Positions 1-10,824 are shown, counted from the stretch's first letter. The stretch: DNA of 64,000 nt from Bacteroidota bacterium (GCA_024640885.1 JAHEEC010000007.1:1-64000), one strand, 5' to 3'. Notes: generated by a model not told the origin, from the letters alone. Program-made: numbers and translations.

Positions 1-828
1 ATTAAAAATCTCTTTGAAGGAAAAACAGACATTGGTGCTAAAAGTACTTTAACAGTAGAGCAAATAGCACACGCTATATGCAGAGGAGGATGGCCAGCTG
101 CTGTGATATCCGTGAAACAGTCTTCACGAATAGCTATGAATTATGTTGATGCTGTTATTAATTTTGATGTTCAACGTGTAGATGGAGTTGAGAAAGACCC
201 AGCAAAAGTACGTGTATTGCTACAGTCATTAGCTCGCAATATTTCTACTATGGCAACAGCCAAAACTATAATGGATGACATGCAAGTTAATGAGTCATCC
301 ATTACTGATAAGACACTGAATTCCTATCTTAATGCACTGCGTCGAATATTTGTTGTTGAAGATATTCCTGCCTGGCAACCTTCGCTTCGTTCAAAAACTG
401 CAATACGTACTGCTAACAAACGTCAATTTGTCGATCCCTCCATTGCAACAGCCGTGATGCGTACAAATGCAAAAGGAGTCTTGCAGGATTTTAAGACTTT
501 TGGTTTCTTATTTGAATCATTATGTACACGTGATTTGAGAGTATATGCTCAGGCTAACGATGGAGTGGTCTTTCATTATAGGGATAAATCAGATCTTGAA
601 TCAGATCTTATCATTAAGCTTAATGATGGTCGTTGTGCGGCTGTTGAAGTAAAATTGGGGATGAAGCAAATTGAAGAAGCTGCCGCCAACTTAATAAAAC
701 TTAGACAAAAAATTGATACAGAAAAGATGAATCAACCGTCTTTTCTTATGGTGCTTACAGGGGGCCAGGTTGCATATAAGCGTTCTGACGGAGTACTGGT
801 AGTACCAATCAGTTGCTTGCGTGACTAG
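1..828 (+). CDS. ATP-binding protein, C-terminal part with DUF4143-like / nuclease-fold region (5' truncated by window edge)
   Basis: Frame 1 is open from base 1 to 828. C-terminal motif 'FGFLFESLCTRDLRVYAQ...VFHYRDKS..ESDLIIKLNDGRCAAVEVKLG' is typical of DUF4143 AAA+ ATPases. AT-rich relative to neighbours. Confidence 0.75.
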   Translation: MKNLFEGKTDIGAKSTLTVEQIAHAICRGGWPAAVISVKQSSRIAMNYVDAVINFDVQRVDGVEKDPAKVRVLLQSLARNISTMATAKTIMDDMQVNESSITDKTLNSYLNALRRIFVVEDIPAWQPSLRSKTAIRTANKRQFVDPSIATAVMRTNAKGVLQDFKTFGFLFESLCTRDLRVYAQANDGVVFHYRDKSDLESDLIIKLNDGRCAAVEVKLGMKQIEEAAANLIKLRQKIDTEKMNQPSFLMVLTGGQVAYKRSDGVLVVPISCLRD

Positions 829-933
829 TTTTCACTGGAAAAATCCAATTTGACCTTGAAAAATACTCAACCAGTTCTTCCAACAAAGTCCTTGAGTGAA
901 TCTTTCAGAATACCAACGAGTTACAACATAAAA

Positions 934-972
934 AACCGGAAGAAAAAGATAAAAAATCCGTTTCTCCCGGTT
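934..972 (-). terminator. Rho-independent terminator downstream of tRNA-Leu
   Basis: Minus strand AACCGGGAGAAA...TTTCTTCCGGTT (12-bp stem with one G-U) followed by TTTT. Confidence 0.55.
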
Positions 973-975
973 CTG

Positions 976-1061
976 TACCCGGAGCCGGAATCGAACCGGC
1001 ACGGCCATTACTGGCCACTGGATTTTAAGTCCAGCGCGTCTACCTATTCCGCCATCCGGGC
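976..1061 (-). tRNA. tRNA-Leu (anticodon UAA)
   Basis: Minus strand GCCCGGATGGCGGAATAGGTAGACGCG...GGACTTAAAATCC...GGTTCGATTCCGGCTCCGGGTA; 7-bp acceptor stem, long variable arm, TTCGATTC T-loop. Confidence 0.95.
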
Positions 1062-1176
1062 AAGCCTCCCAGGCCGGCACTCCTGCGAAGGTGAACTATT
1101 TCAGTCATGCTGACCGGAATTCTGGTGGAGTGTTGCAAATTTAATTAAAAATCCAATATGGCATTTCATAAAAAAA

Positions 1177-1200
1177 GAGGGTACCCTGTCAGATACCCTC
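1177..1200 (-). terminator. Rho-independent terminator downstream of tRNA-Gly
   Basis: GAGGGTA-N10-TACCCTC stem followed on the minus strand by a T-tract (1170-1176). Confidence 0.75.
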
Positions 1201-1212
1201 CTGATTCCGTTG

Positions 1213-1285
<73 letters not shown>

Positions 1286-1295
1286 AAATGGATTG

Positions 1296-1303
1296 CAAAT
1301 ATA
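1296..1303 (-). promoter_or_regulatory. Putative Bacteroidota -7 box (TATATTTG) for tRNA-Gly
   Basis: TAnnTTTG consensus on the minus strand, 10 nt upstream of the tRNA-Gly 5' end. Confidence 0.45.
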
Positions 1304-1372
1304 GAACTCAAAAACCAATCCTGCAAGCCAATTCCTTCTAATTTTTTGATCCACAACGATTCAAGCCGCTGG

Positions 1373-4045
1373 CTATAATCCAGATAGCTTCTTTATTTCG
1401 TTGAGTTTATTGAGCGCTTCCACAGGAGTGAGGTGGTCGATGTCAAGGTCACGGATCTGGTCACGGATCTGCTTCAGAACCGGATCGTCCAGCTGAAAGA
1501 AGCTCATCTGCAGTCCTTCCCGCTGTCCCGCGAGCGTGCCGACCGGTTTGCTCAGGTTTTTCTCACCTCCTGTCCTTTCAAGCTCCTTCAAAATCTCGTT
1601 GGCCCTTTTCACCACGCTGTTGGGCATGCCGGCCATTTGGGCCACATGGATCCCGAAGCTGTGCTCGCTCCCCCCGGGAACCAGCTTTCTAAGGAAAATC
1701 ACCCTGTCATTAAGCTCTTTGATGGAGACGTTGTAATTCCTGATCCTTTTAAATGAGGCCTCCATCTCGTTCAGTTCATGGTAATGGGTGGCGAAAAGGG
1801 TCTTTGCCTTTCCCCCGGGCTGTTCATGGATATATTCAACCATGGCCCAGGCAATGGATATGCCATCATAGGTACTTGTACCCCGCCCGATTTCATCCAG
1901 GATCACCAGGCTCCGGTCTGAAAGGTTATTCAGGATGCTGGCCGCTTCCAGCATTTCCACCATGAATGTGGATTCACCAAGGGAGATATTGTCCGAAGCT
2001 CCCACCCTGGTAAATATTTTATCCACCCAACCCATGCGGGCCGACTTGGCGGGCACAAAACTGCCCGCCTGGGCCATCACCGCAATCAGTGCCGTTTGCC
2101 TTAAAAATGCCGATTTACCTGACATGTTGGGTCCGGTGAGGATGATGATTTGCTGTTCACTGTCGTTCAGCAATACATCATTGGTCACGTAGGCCTCATC
2201 AATTGGAAGTTGTCGTTCTATGACCGGATGCCGCCCTTCCGTGATCTCGATGGAGGTCGACTCATTCACTTCCGGACGGCAATAGTCGTATTCAATGGCA
2301 ATCCTTGCAAAGGATAGCAGGCAATCGAGACGCGCCACCAGGGATGCATCGGTCTGAATGGCGTTCACCGATCCTGAGATCCCTGAAACCAGCTCCTGGT
2401 AGATCCGGGCTTCCAGCGCCAGGATCTTCTCCTCTGCCCCCAGGATCTTCTCCTCGTAGGACTTTAATTCCTCGGTGATGTAACGCTCGGCACTTACCAG
2501 GGTCTGCTTTCTGATCCACTCCGCAGGCACTTTCTCCCTGTGCGTGTTCCGGACTTCAATATAATAGCCGAAAACATTGTTGAACCCCACCTTCAGGCTG
2601 GTTATGCCGGTCCTCTTCATCTCCCTCTGCTGCAGGTTCACCAGGTAATCCTTACCCGAGTGCATAATTTCCCGCAGCCCATCCAGCTCTTCAGAGACAC
2701 CTGCGGCAATAATCCCACCCTTATTCAATAAAGCCGGAGGAGCTTCCACAAGCTCCTTTTCAATGCGCTCCTTCACGTCACTGCAGGGATCCAGTTGGGA
2801 GGCCAGTTTCTGAAGGGAAAGCTCCCCTGACTGGCTGCAGCGCTCTTTCAGGGGGGCAATGGCCTCCAGTGCATTTTTTAACGCAACCAGTTCCCTTGGA
2901 TTTACCCTTCCCACGGCGACCTTTGAGATGACCCGTTCCAGGTCCCCTATGGCGCTGATCCGATCCGCAAGGAATTCCCTGAACTCTTTCTCCTGGCTGA
3001 TGTACTCCACCATATTATGTCGCTCCCTGATCAGGAGGACATCCTTCAACGGAAGGGACAACCAGCGCTTCAGCAGGCGGGATCCCATCGGGGTAACCGC
3101 CTTGTCCATCACATCCAGCAGGGTCCTGGCCCCTTCGTAAAGGGAATGAAAAATTTCAAGGTTCCGGATCGTGAACCGGTCAAGCCACACGTAGTGATCA
3201 CGTTCAATACGCGAAAGTTTTGAAATATGACCCGTGCTTGTATGCTGGGTCAGCTCCAGGTACTGCAAAACGGCCCCGCTGGCAATAATGCCGTGGCTCA
3301 TCTCCTGGATCCCAAAGCCCTTCAAATTTTGTGTTTTGAACTGCCGCTGCAATTTATCCCTGGCGTTGTCCTCTGTATAGACCCAATCATCCAGCGGAAA
3401 GGTATAATAGCCTTCACCAAAGGACTCAAAAAACAGCTCGCGGTGGCTTTTTTGAATCAAAACCTCCTTGGGATTGAAGGTACTTAACAACTTATCGATA
3501 AAGGCGATGTCGCCCTGTGAAGTTAAAAATTCACCCGTGGAGATATCCAGGAATGATACGCCTCCAAGCTGCCTGTCCAGGTAGACGCTGGCCAGGAAAT
3601 TATTCTCCCGGTGCTCCAATACATTCTCATTGTAGGTTACCCCGGGTGTCACCAGTTCGGTGATCCCCCTTTTCACGATTTTCTTGGTCAGCTTTGGGTC
3701 TTCAAGCTGCTCACAGATGGCCACCCGTTCCCCGGCCCTGACCAGTTTTGGCAGGTATGTATCCAGTGCATGGTGCGGAAAACCGGCAAGCTCCACCGAA
3801 GAAGCTGCCCCATTGGCCCGCTTTGTCAGGGTGATCCCCAGGATCTCCGATGCCCTGATGGCATCTTCTCCAAATGTCTCGTAGAAATCTCCAACCCTGA
3901 AAAGCAACACGGCATCGGGATGTTTGGCCTTGACCGAATAATACTGCTTCATCAAGGGGGTTTCAACGATATGTTTTGGCGTGGTCAAAGGTGATTGATT
4001 ATGTTCCAAAATTAACCCAAAATACGCACTTCTTTTATTTCTCAT
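1373..4045 (-). CDS. mutS: DNA mismatch repair protein MutS
   Basis: Motifs '[31 protein letters not shown]' and Walker A '[14 protein letters not shown]'. Start placed at MRNKRS; an internal start is possible. Confidence 0.95.
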   Translation of the reverse strand: MRNKRSAYFGLILEHNQSPLTTPKHIVETPLMKQYYSVKAKHPDAVLLFRVGDFYETFGEDAIRASEILGITLTKRANGAASSVELAGFPHHALDTYLPKLVRAGERVAICEQLEDPKLTKKIVKRGITELVTPGVTYNENVLEHRENNFLASVYLDRQLGGVSFLDISTGEFLTSQGDIAFIDKLLSTFNPKEVLIQKSHRELFFESFGEGYYTFPLDDWVYTEDNARDKLQRQFKTQNLKGFGIQEMSHGIIASGAVLQYLELTQHTSTGHISKLSRIERDHYVWLDRFTIRNLEIFHSLYEGARTLLDVMDKAVTPMGSRLLKRWLSLPLKDVLLIRERHNMVEYISQEKEFREFLADRISAIGDLERVISKVAVGRVNPRELVALKNALEAIAPLKERCSQSGELSLQKLASQLDPCSDVKERIEKELVEAPPALLNKGGIIAAGVSEELDGLREIMHSGKDYLVNLQQREMKRTGITSLKVGFNNVFGYYIEVRNTHREKVPAEWIRKQTLVSAERYITEELKSYEEKILGAEEKILALEARIYQELVSGISGSVNAIQTDASLVARLDCLLSFARIAIEYDYCRPEVNESTSIEITEGRHPVIERQLPIDEAYVTNDVLLNDSEQQIIILTGPNMSGKSAFLRQTALIAVMAQAGSFVPAKSARMGWVDKIFTRVGASDNISLGESTFMVEMLEAASILNNLSDRSLVILDEIGRGTSTYDGISIAWAMVEYIHEQPGGKAKTLFATHYHELNEMEASFKRIRNYNVSIKELNDRVIFLRKLVPGGSEHSFGIHVAQMAGMPNSVVKRANEILKELERTGGEKNLSKPVGTLAGQREGLQMSFFQLDDPVLKQIRDQIRDLDIDHLTPVEALNKLNEIKKLSGL

Positions 4046-4067
4046 CTTTTTTTTCGTTATTGAGCAG

Positions 4068-5285
4068 ATGCTGTCAGGGAGATACACCCTCACCTACCTT
4101 ATCTTTGCCGGCTTCTTCCTGGGGATCCTGATGGGATGGCTGGTTGGAGAACCCATCCTGGCCGTTTCGGAACCCATGCAGGAATTGTTCCTCAGGCTGT
4201 TGCGCATGGCAATCCTTCCGCTGGTGGTCACATCCATCATCAGTGCCGTGGTGCAGGTGGGCAGCAGCAAGGGCCTCGGATTGATCACCCTCCGCACCCT
4301 CACCTACTACCTCACCACAAGCCTGCTGGCCATCCTGACGGGACAGATCCTTGTCAATGTTTTCAAACCCGGAAGAGGTGCCAACATGAACCTTTTGGAG
4401 CAACCTGCGTCCATCGGGGTGGTGGAGCAGGGATTCGGGGCGCTTCTCATGGACATCATTCCTGAAAATCCATTTGAAGCCCTTGCCAACGGAGATGTCC
4501 TTCCTGTGATCTTCTTCTCCCTGCTTTTTGGTTTTTTTGTGACACAACTGAAAACGGACCAGCGCACATTGATGGGTAATTTTTTCAGGGCTGCCTTTGA
4601 AGCGATGATGAAACTAACCTCCTTTGTGATCTGGACTGCCCCCATCGGGGTATTTGGGATTATTGCGGGGATCGTGGCAAAGACAGGGTTCGATGCTTTT
4701 GCCTCCCTGGGAAAATTTTTCCTGGTGGTACTTGCCGGGTTGTCCATTCATTTTTTCATCACCCTGCCCCTGATCTTAAAATACCTGGGGAAGATCAGTC
4801 CGGCCAGGCATTACAGGGGAATGCTCTCTGCCCTGATGACCGCTTTTTCAACCTGCTCCACCATCGTAACCCTACCCCTTACCATGAAAGCGGTGACAGA
4901 AAACTCCGGCGCCTCCAAAAAAGCAGCTGGCTTTGTGCTCCCCATCGGGGCCACCATCAACATGGACGGGACAGCGCTCTACGAGTGCGTGGCTGCGCTC
5001 TTTATTGCACAGGTGTATGGGTTTGAACTGGGATTGGCGCAACAGGGCATTATTGTACTCACAGCCGTAATGGCTTCAGTGGGTGCCGCAAGCATCCCCA
5101 TGAGCGGCCTGGTGATGATGTCGATCATCCTGAAAGCCGTGGGCCTGCCTCTGGAGGGGGTGGCCCTGATCCTGGCGGTGGACCGGATCCTTGACATGTT
5201 CCGAACCACCGTAAACGTATTCAGCGACAGCGTGGGTGCCGTGGTGATCAGCCGCCTGGAGGGGGATCCGCCGGAGGAAAAATAG
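4068..5285 (+). CDS. Dicarboxylate/amino acid:cation symporter (DAACS/SDF family)
   Basis: '[18 protein letters not shown]' and '[35 protein letters not shown]' motifs; polytopic. Confidence 0.9.
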   Translation: MLSGRYTLTYLIFAGFFLGILMGWLVGEPILAVSEPMQELFLRLLRMAILPLVVTSIISAVVQVGSSKGLGLITLRTLTYYLTTSLLAILTGQILVNVFKPGRGANMNLLEQPASIGVVEQGFGALLMDIIPENPFEALANGDVLPVIFFSLLFGFFVTQLKTDQRTLMGNFFRAAFEAMMKLTSFVIWTAPIGVFGIIAGIVAKTGFDAFASLGKFFLVVLAGLSIHFFITLPLILKYLGKISPARHYRGMLSALMTAFSTCSTIVTLPLTMKAVTENSGASKKAAGFVLPIGATINMDGTALYECVAALFIAQVYGFELGLAQQGIIVLTAVMASVGAASIPMSGLVMMSIILKAVGLPLEGVALILAVDRILDMFRTTVNVFSDSVGAVVISRLEGDPPEEK

Positions 5286-5322
5286 AATGGGGCCGTCCTT
5301 TTGAGACGGCCCCATTCTTTGA
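5285..5322 (+). terminator. Intrinsic terminator after symporter gene
   Basis: Perfect 13-bp stem GAATGGGGCCGTC / GACGGCCCCATTC with 7-nt loop, then TTT. Confidence 0.8.
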
Positions 5323-5339
5323 GATCATTCTATGGGTGG

Positions 5340-6803
5340 TCAGAAACTGAAATCCACACCCACGGCAATAATTGAGGTGTTCTTTCCATAGGTGTCCGCA
5401 TAGGGCATCGGGGAAGTGTAGCTCTTCTCATAATCCTGGTACATCACATAGACATACCCGGCGTTGATGGTGATCATTTCACCCACATCCACGAATACGC
5501 CACCTGCAACCGTATTGCTCTTCTGTGCATAACTCAGGTCGGACTGATAGGAGTCATTGACACCCAGGTTCCCGGTGGAGAATCCTGCACTGACACCCAG
5601 GATGCCCAGGAGCTTAAACTCCAGGCTTCCGCTGATGGTATATGCATTGGCATCGATGGTGGTTTCATTGTTGATCTGGGCCATATTTTCGTCCGTAGTC
5701 CCGTAGAAAGCGGACTTGTCCAGGAAATAGTTGAATCCAACGCTGGCTGTAAGATTTTTAAGGGGCTTCAACTGGGCGCCCAGCGCAAACATCCCGGGCA
5801 GATCGGCCCTGGTTTTTTCACCGTCAGGGAACATGCCCACATCATCCACGGTGGTCTCGTTGGTCAGTTCGATCTTGGTGTGATGCTCATACCTGGCGGC
5901 AATATTGATCATATCCGTAAGATGAAAATTCACACCGATTATAGGAGTAAAACCCGATCCCTTCTGAACAGCATCCAGGGCCTTATCGGCGGTCTGGGCA
6001 TCGATGGCTCCTGCAGTGGCATCCAGGATGGCGCCAGTGAGCGGATCCATAGGCGTTACCTGGCTGCTCACCAGCCTCAGGTAGTTTCCGGGGGTCTGGG
6101 TCCCTCCGTAAGGTGCCGGGGCATTGATGGTGACGCCTGCCAGGGTCCCTTCATAGCTGTTGCTAGCGGAAACAAACCTTCCGCCAATGGCCACAGAGAT
6201 CATGTCATTGATGGAATAGGTGGCTCCGGCCTGGATCCCCATGTACATGGAGGAGCCATTAAACGCCGCGGCCATGTTATAACCTGAAATGTTGGCAAAT
6301 CCGGGATTTTGTCCTGTTGCCCCTTCGATGGCCTGGTCAATGGGAGCCAGGCTGCCCTGAAGCAAGGGAACCAGGTTCGAAACCGGGATCTCAAAGGAGG
6401 GAAGTCCCGATTCAAAGTTGGCGCTTCCTCCTCCCCCGATGATATTAAAACCTGCGGAAAAGGCCCATTTATCCATTTTATATGCCGCATAAATACTTGG
6501 GAATAAAGGCGCAACAAGATCCGCTTCATAGGTCGAAGCCGGGGCATTGGTGAGGTAGGGATAACTGTTGGTAATGGTTCTGGTTTGAAAAATACTCTGG
6601 TTCGAAAGAGATAGATGTAATCCGTTTTTAAACTGTCCAAGTCCTGCCGGATTGAAGTAAATCGCGTCATTTCCAAGGGTTGCTTCCCGGGTCAGGGTCC
6701 GCGCCCAGGCTGCACTTTGATTGGTGTTTGTAACCAGACCCCCTGCATGGATCACGGGGGTCGAAATGAGGATCGTCAATAACAACAGATTAAGTCTTTT
6801 CAT
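5340..6803 (-). CDS. Outer membrane protein transport protein, OmpP1/FadL/TodX family
   Basis: 'GGLVTNTNQSAAWARTLTREATLGNDAIYFNPAGLGQFKNG' is a typical FadL-family N-terminus; signal peptide; terminal F. Confidence 0.85.
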   Translation of the reverse strand: MKRLNLLLLTILISTPVIHAGGLVTNTNQSAAWARTLTREATLGNDAIYFNPAGLGQFKNGLHLSLSNQSIFQTRTITNSYPYLTNAPASTYEADLVAPLFPSIYAAYKMDKWAFSAGFNIIGGGGSANFESGLPSFEIPVSNLVPLLQGSLAPIDQAIEGATGQNPGFANISGYNMAAAFNGSSMYMGIQAGATYSINDMISVAIGGRFVSASNSYEGTLAGVTINAPAPYGGTQTPGNYLRLVSSQVTPMDPLTGAILDATAGAIDAQTADKALDAVQKGSGFTPIIGVNFHLTDMINIAARYEHHTKIELTNETTVDDVGMFPDGEKTRADLPGMFALGAQLKPLKNLTASVGFNYFLDKSAFYGTTDENMAQINNETTIDANAYTISGSLEFKLLGILGVSAGFSTGNLGVNDSYQSDLSYAQKSNTVAGGVFVDVGEMITINAGYVYVMYQDYEKSYTSPMPYADTYGKNTSIIAVGVDFSF

Positions 6804-6889
6804 GAGAATTCGTTTTAGTTAGCGGAGGCAAGTAAGGAAAAAAAATTGAAATTCAACATTTTCCCTTTGTTTTGGTTATTCCTAGTACC

Positions 6890-6989
6890 ATGAAGAAGAG
6901 AGTAACAGGGCTGGGAGGGGTCTTTTTCAAAGCCAGGGACCCGGAGGGCAATAGAACCCTGGGAGCCCCTGGATGAAAGTTCGCTATGA
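6890..6989 (+). pseudogene. Internally deleted VOC (glyoxalase/bleomycin resistance) family remnant
   Basis: Frame 1 MKKRVTGLGGVFFKARDPEGNR... (VOC N-terminus) runs into an overlapping frame reading IEPWEPLDESSL* (VOC C-terminus); only ~30 codons remain. Confidence 0.6.
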
Positions 6990-7006
6990 ATCGAAAAACA
7001 GACCCC

Positions 7007-7609
7007 ATGAATTCATTCTGGGACAACAGGTATGATACAACTCATTTTGTATACGGGAAGGAGCCCAATGTTTTTTTTGCCTCCCGGTTGCAGCAATATG
7101 CACCTGGCAAATTACTTCTGCCTGGTGAAGGGGAGGGCCGAAATGCGGTCTATGCAGCCAAACAAGGATGGGTGGTTGATGCATTTGACCAGAGCCGGGT
7201 GGGATCTGAAAAAGCGCTGGGATATGCCCGGGAGGAGGGGGTGGCAATAAACTACCAGGTCGCAGCACTTGAGCATTACCACTTCCTGCACAACCATTAT
7301 GACGCGGCAGGACTGATCTATTTCCATGCCGTGCCTTCCCTGAGGAAAAGGTTGCACGCACAGGTGTGTGGTGCTTTGAAACCCGGAGGAATAGTGATCC
7401 TGGAAGGATTTCACACCTCCCAGCTCGGGATGGCCAGCGGCGGTCCGCAATCCCCCGACCTATTGTTTAGCGGCGACGTGATCCTGGAAGACTTTTCGGC
7501 CATGGAAACTTTGTACATCGAGGAGTTGACCCTGACCCTCGACGAAGGATCCTTTCACCAGGGAGAAGCCTGTATTGTTCGTTATATCGGGAAAAAAAAT
7601 AATGCATAG
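7007..7609 (+). CDS. Class I SAM-dependent methyltransferase (TehB-like)
   Basis: 'FWDNRYDTTHFVYGKEPNVFFASRL...LLLPGEGEGRNAVYAAKQGWVVDAFDQS'; upstream in-frame ATG at 6986 also possible. Confidence 0.85.
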   Translation: MNSFWDNRYDTTHFVYGKEPNVFFASRLQQYAPGKLLLPGEGEGRNAVYAAKQGWVVDAFDQSRVGSEKALGYAREEGVAINYQVAALEHYHFLHNHYDAAGLIYFHAVPSLRKRLHAQVCGALKPGGIVILEGFHTSQLGMASGGPQSPDLLFSGDVILEDFSAMETLYIEELTLTLDEGSFHQGEACIVRYIGKKNNA

Positions 7610-7612
7610 AAT

Positions 7613-8407
7613 ATGGACCTGGAACTCAAAGGTAAGGTGATTATGGTGGCCGCTTCCAGCAAGGGGCTGGGATTCGCCATTGCCAGGCGGGCAGCCATGG
7701 AAGGTGCGGTGGTTTCAGTCGGAAGCCGCAGCATAAAAAATATCAAAGAGGCTGCCCTCCGGATCAGGGAGGAAGTCCCCGGGGCTGTGGTGCATGCCAC
7801 TTCCCTGGATGTGGCCGATCCTGGTTCCATCAGGAGCTGGGTACAGGGTACACTCAAAGAGCTGGGTACTATCGATGGATTGGTGGTAAATGGAGGCGGA
7901 CCGCCGCCGGGGAGATTCGATGAGATCAACGACCGTGCATGGCTCTCGGGCTACGAAAACACCCTGATGAGTGCGGTCAGGCTCATTCGTGAAGTATTGC
8001 CCGAAATGCGCCGAAAGCAGTCAGGGTCAATATTAACTGTCACTTCAAGTTCCATAAAGGAACCTATTGATAATCTTATACTTTCAAATGTATACAGATC
8101 AGGTGTAACAAGCCTTGTCAAGAGCCTCTCCTTCCAGGTGGCAGAAGATCAGATCCGGATCAATAACCTGGTCCCTGGATTTTTTGAAACGGATCGCTTG
8201 AATGAGCTTGATCTCCGCAATTCAGGAGAATGGCGGCTCAGCCTTGAAAACGTGAGAAAGATTAATTTTGACAAGATCCCCCTTGGAAGGTATGGGGACC
8301 CTGACGAGTTTGGGAAGGCGGCCCTGTTCCTGCTTTCGTCAGCTGCTTCCTATGTGACCGGAGAGACCTTTATCATTGATGGAGGAAAAATGCGCACTGT
8401 ATGGTAG
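7613..8407 (+). CDS. SDR family oxidoreductase
   Basis: Rossmann N-terminus 'GKVIMVAASSKGLGFAIARRAAMEGA'; 'NGGGPP'; 'YVTGETFIIDGGKMRTVW'. Confidence 0.88.
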   Translation: MDLELKGKVIMVAASSKGLGFAIARRAAMEGAVVSVGSRSIKNIKEAALRIREEVPGAVVHATSLDVADPGSIRSWVQGTLKELGTIDGLVVNGGGPPPGRFDEINDRAWLSGYENTLMSAVRLIREVLPEMRRKQSGSILTVTSSSIKEPIDNLILSNVYRSGVTSLVKSLSFQVAEDQIRINNLVPGFFETDRLNELDLRNSGEWRLSLENVRKINFDKIPLGRYGDPDEFGKAALFLLSSAASYVTGETFIIDGGKMRTVW

Positions 8408-9066
8408 CCACCCACAACCACAGGGTAAAACCGGTCACACTTAACTTTTCTGATCAATTATCAGAAGGGATCTTCCTCTTCGGATTTGAAAGGGATTTTG
8501 ATTTCAGGGCGGGGCAGGTCATTGGCATCGCACTCCAGGAAGAGGGTCCCCGGCGACTTTACAGCATTTGCAGCGGTCCACAGGATCCTGAAATCCGTAT
8601 TCTCTATAATGTCATTGAGGAGGGTTACCTGACCCCGCGGTTATCGGACCTTGAAGCGGGTGATACCATTTGGATCACCGAGCCCCGGGGTGAATTTACA
8701 GGAACCCACGATCCTGCAGTCTGGATCGCTACCGGGACCGGGATTGCACCCTTTTATTCCATGCTCCGGTCAGGCCTGGCCGATCAAAAGGTGCTGATCC
8801 ACGGGAACCGCTACCTGGAACAGTTCCACTTCTACGACGAATTCAGCTCAGTGCTGGGAAATAACTATATCCGGTGCTGCAGTGCCGAGGAAGATGACCA
8901 GGTCTTCCATGGAAGGGTGACCGGATACCTGGGGCTGGAACCCTCCCTCAATCCCCGGTTAAAGTATTATATTTGCGGCAGTGCCGAGATGGTGGTTGAT
9001 ACAAGGGACCTGCTCATTGAGAAGGGGATCCCCTTCGACCATATTATCTCCGAGATATATTTCTGA
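8401..9066 (+). CDS. FAD-binding oxidoreductase / ferredoxin-NADP reductase-like protein
   Basis: 'RRLYSICSGPQDPEIRILYNVI', 'WIATGTGIAPFYSMLRSG', 'KYYICGSAEMVVDTRDLL'. Confidence 0.82.
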   Translation: MVATHNHRVKPVTLNFSDQLSEGIFLFGFERDFDFRAGQVIGIALQEEGPRRLYSICSGPQDPEIRILYNVIEEGYLTPRLSDLEAGDTIWITEPRGEFTGTHDPAVWIATGTGIAPFYSMLRSGLADQKVLIHGNRYLEQFHFYDEFSSVLGNNYIRCCSAEEDDQVFHGRVTGYLGLEPSLNPRLKYYICGSAEMVVDTRDLLIEKGIPFDHIISEIYF

Positions 9067-9069
9067 TCC

Positions 9070-10095
9070 ATGCAGGAAAAACTATTTGGAAAGACGCTGG
9101 GTGAACTCAGGGAACTCTCCCTGGAACTTGGGCTTCCCGCCTACACCGGCAGGCAGATCTCCGAATGGTTGTATAAACAGGAGGTATCGCGCATCGAGGA
9201 TATGACCAACCTGTCCAAGGCTGCCAGGGGCCTGCTCTCCTCCCGTTTTGACCTGGGGTTGCAGGAGCCCGTCGATGTGCAGGAATCTACCGATGGAACT
9301 AAAAAGTATCTCTTCCCCACTGCCACAGGAAAATTTATAGAGACCGCTTTTATCCCTGACAGACAACGAAATACTGTGTGCGTATCGTCCCAGGTGGGAT
9401 GTAAGATGGGTTGTCTGTTTTGCATGACCGGGAAGCAGGGATTTCAGGGGAACCTTACATCCGGCGAGATCTTGAATCAGTTCAGGAGTATTCCTGAGTG
9501 GAGAACGCTCAGCAATATCGTATATATGGGCATGGGAGAACCCCTCGATAACCTTCAGGAAGTGCTGAAAAGCCTGGAAATCCTGACCTCGGAATGGGGC
9601 TTTGGATTGAGTCCGCGCCGGATCACGGTTTCTACCATCGGGATCACCCCGGCAATGCTTGAATTCCTGGAGAAAAGCCAGGCCCACCTGGCAGTCAGTC
9701 TGCATTCCCCCTTTGACGAGGATCGCCGGAAACTCATGCCCGTACAACAGGTCTACCCGCTTCAGGAGGTACTGAATGAGATCCGGTCCTGGGACTTTGG
9801 AAGACAGAGGAGGGTCTCCTTTGAATATATTCTGTTTAAAGGATTCAATGATTCAGCCGAACATGTAAATGAGCTTTCAAGAATCTTACACGGGATCCGC
9901 TGCCGCATCAACCTGATCCGTTTTCACCCCATTCCCGACACCCCCCTTGAATCTCCAGATGAAAAGACCATCCTCAATTTCAGGGAGAGGCTGACGGCCA
10001 AAGGGATCACCACCACCATCCGGGCAAGCCGGGGCCAGGATATCTGGGCTGCCTGTGGTTTGCTTTCCACCAAGAGGATGCAAAAAATGGGCTGA
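9070..10095 (+). CDS. rlmN: 23S rRNA (adenine(2503)-C(2))-methyltransferase RlmN
   Basis: Radical SAM 'QVGCKMGCLFCMTGKQGFQGNLTSGEILNQ', 'NIVYMGMGEPLDN'. Confidence 0.95.
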   Translation: MQEKLFGKTLGELRELSLELGLPAYTGRQISEWLYKQEVSRIEDMTNLSKAARGLLSSRFDLGLQEPVDVQESTDGTKKYLFPTATGKFIETAFIPDRQRNTVCVSSQVGCKMGCLFCMTGKQGFQGNLTSGEILNQFRSIPEWRTLSNIVYMGMGEPLDNLQEVLKSLEILTSEWGFGLSPRRITVSTIGITPAMLEFLEKSQAHLAVSLHSPFDEDRRKLMPVQQVYPLQEVLNEIRSWDFGRQRRVSFEYILFKGFNDSAEHVNELSRILHGIRCRINLIRFHPIPDTPLESPDEKTILNFRERLTAKGITTTIRASRGQDIWAACGLLSTKRMQKMG

Positions 10096-10140
10096 ACCCA
10101 TCGATCAATGATCCACACATCCCATTAAGGTAAAAAAGGG

Positions 10141-10824
10141 ATGTCCTGGCTTTCTGAATTGCTTTTGTTCATTTTCCCGGTGAATTGCATGGTCTGCGGT
10201 AAAAATCTAACCGCATCCCATGAGGTGCTGTGCCTGGTTTGCGAGCATGAAATGCCCCGCACAGGATACGGGGACAGTCACGATAATCCGGTCAGCAAAT
10301 TATTCTGGGGCAGGGTCCCGGTGGAGCTGGGGACTTCGTTGTTTCGCTTTGAAAAGGGTTCGGCGTACCAGGCCCTTCTTCATGATCTGAAGTACAGGGG
10401 AAACAGGAAGGCCGGGCTATACCTCGGGCGCTTGCTGGGATATGAACTGAGCCAAACCTGTTTTGTCCGTTGTGACCTGCTGGTCCCCGTTCCCTTGCAT
10501 CGCCAAAGACTCAGGAAAAGGGGATATAATCAGAGTGAGATCATCTCCAGGGGGGTGTCGGAGGTGACAGGGATCCCGGTAGTTACCAACCTTTTGAAGA
10601 GATCCGTCCATGGACCTTCACAGACCTCCATGGGCCGTTATAAGCGCTTTTTGAATGTGTCGGATAATTTTCAACTGGCACGTAATCCCCCTGATGTGGA
10701 GGGCAAAAGGATCCTGCTGATCGATGATGTGGTGACCACTGGAGCCACCCTGGAAGCGTGCAGTGAGGTCCTGTTCCGCCGCTTCAGGTGCCAGGTGTAT
10801 ATTGCGACCGTATCCTGTGCCTGA
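10141..10824 (+). CDS. ComF family protein (amidophosphoribosyltransferase-like)
   Basis: N-terminal zinc-ribbon cysteines 'CMVCGKN...CLVCE' and PRTase motif 'ILLIDDVVTTGATLEACSEVL'. Confidence 0.9.
   Translation: MSWLSELLLFIFPVNCMVCGKNLTASHEVLCLVCEHEMPRTGYGDSHDNPVSKLFWGRVPVELGTSLFRFEKGSAYQALLHDLKYRGNRKAGLYLGRLLGYELSQTCFVRCDLLVPVPLHRQRLRKRGYNQSEIISRGVSEVTGIPVVTNLLKRSVHGPSQTSMGRYKRFLNVSDNFQLARNPPDVEGKRILLIDDVVTTGATLEACSEVLFRRFRCQVYIATVSCA

Noticed and set aside
3611-3994. Plus-strand ORFs within mutS (e.g. 127 aa) and similar long shadow ORFs elsewhere (4074-4547, 5880-6287, 9082-9747, 13301-13930, 45401-45877, 61062-61760)
   Set aside because: Antisense to strongly supported coding genes; explained by codon bias of the opposite strand.
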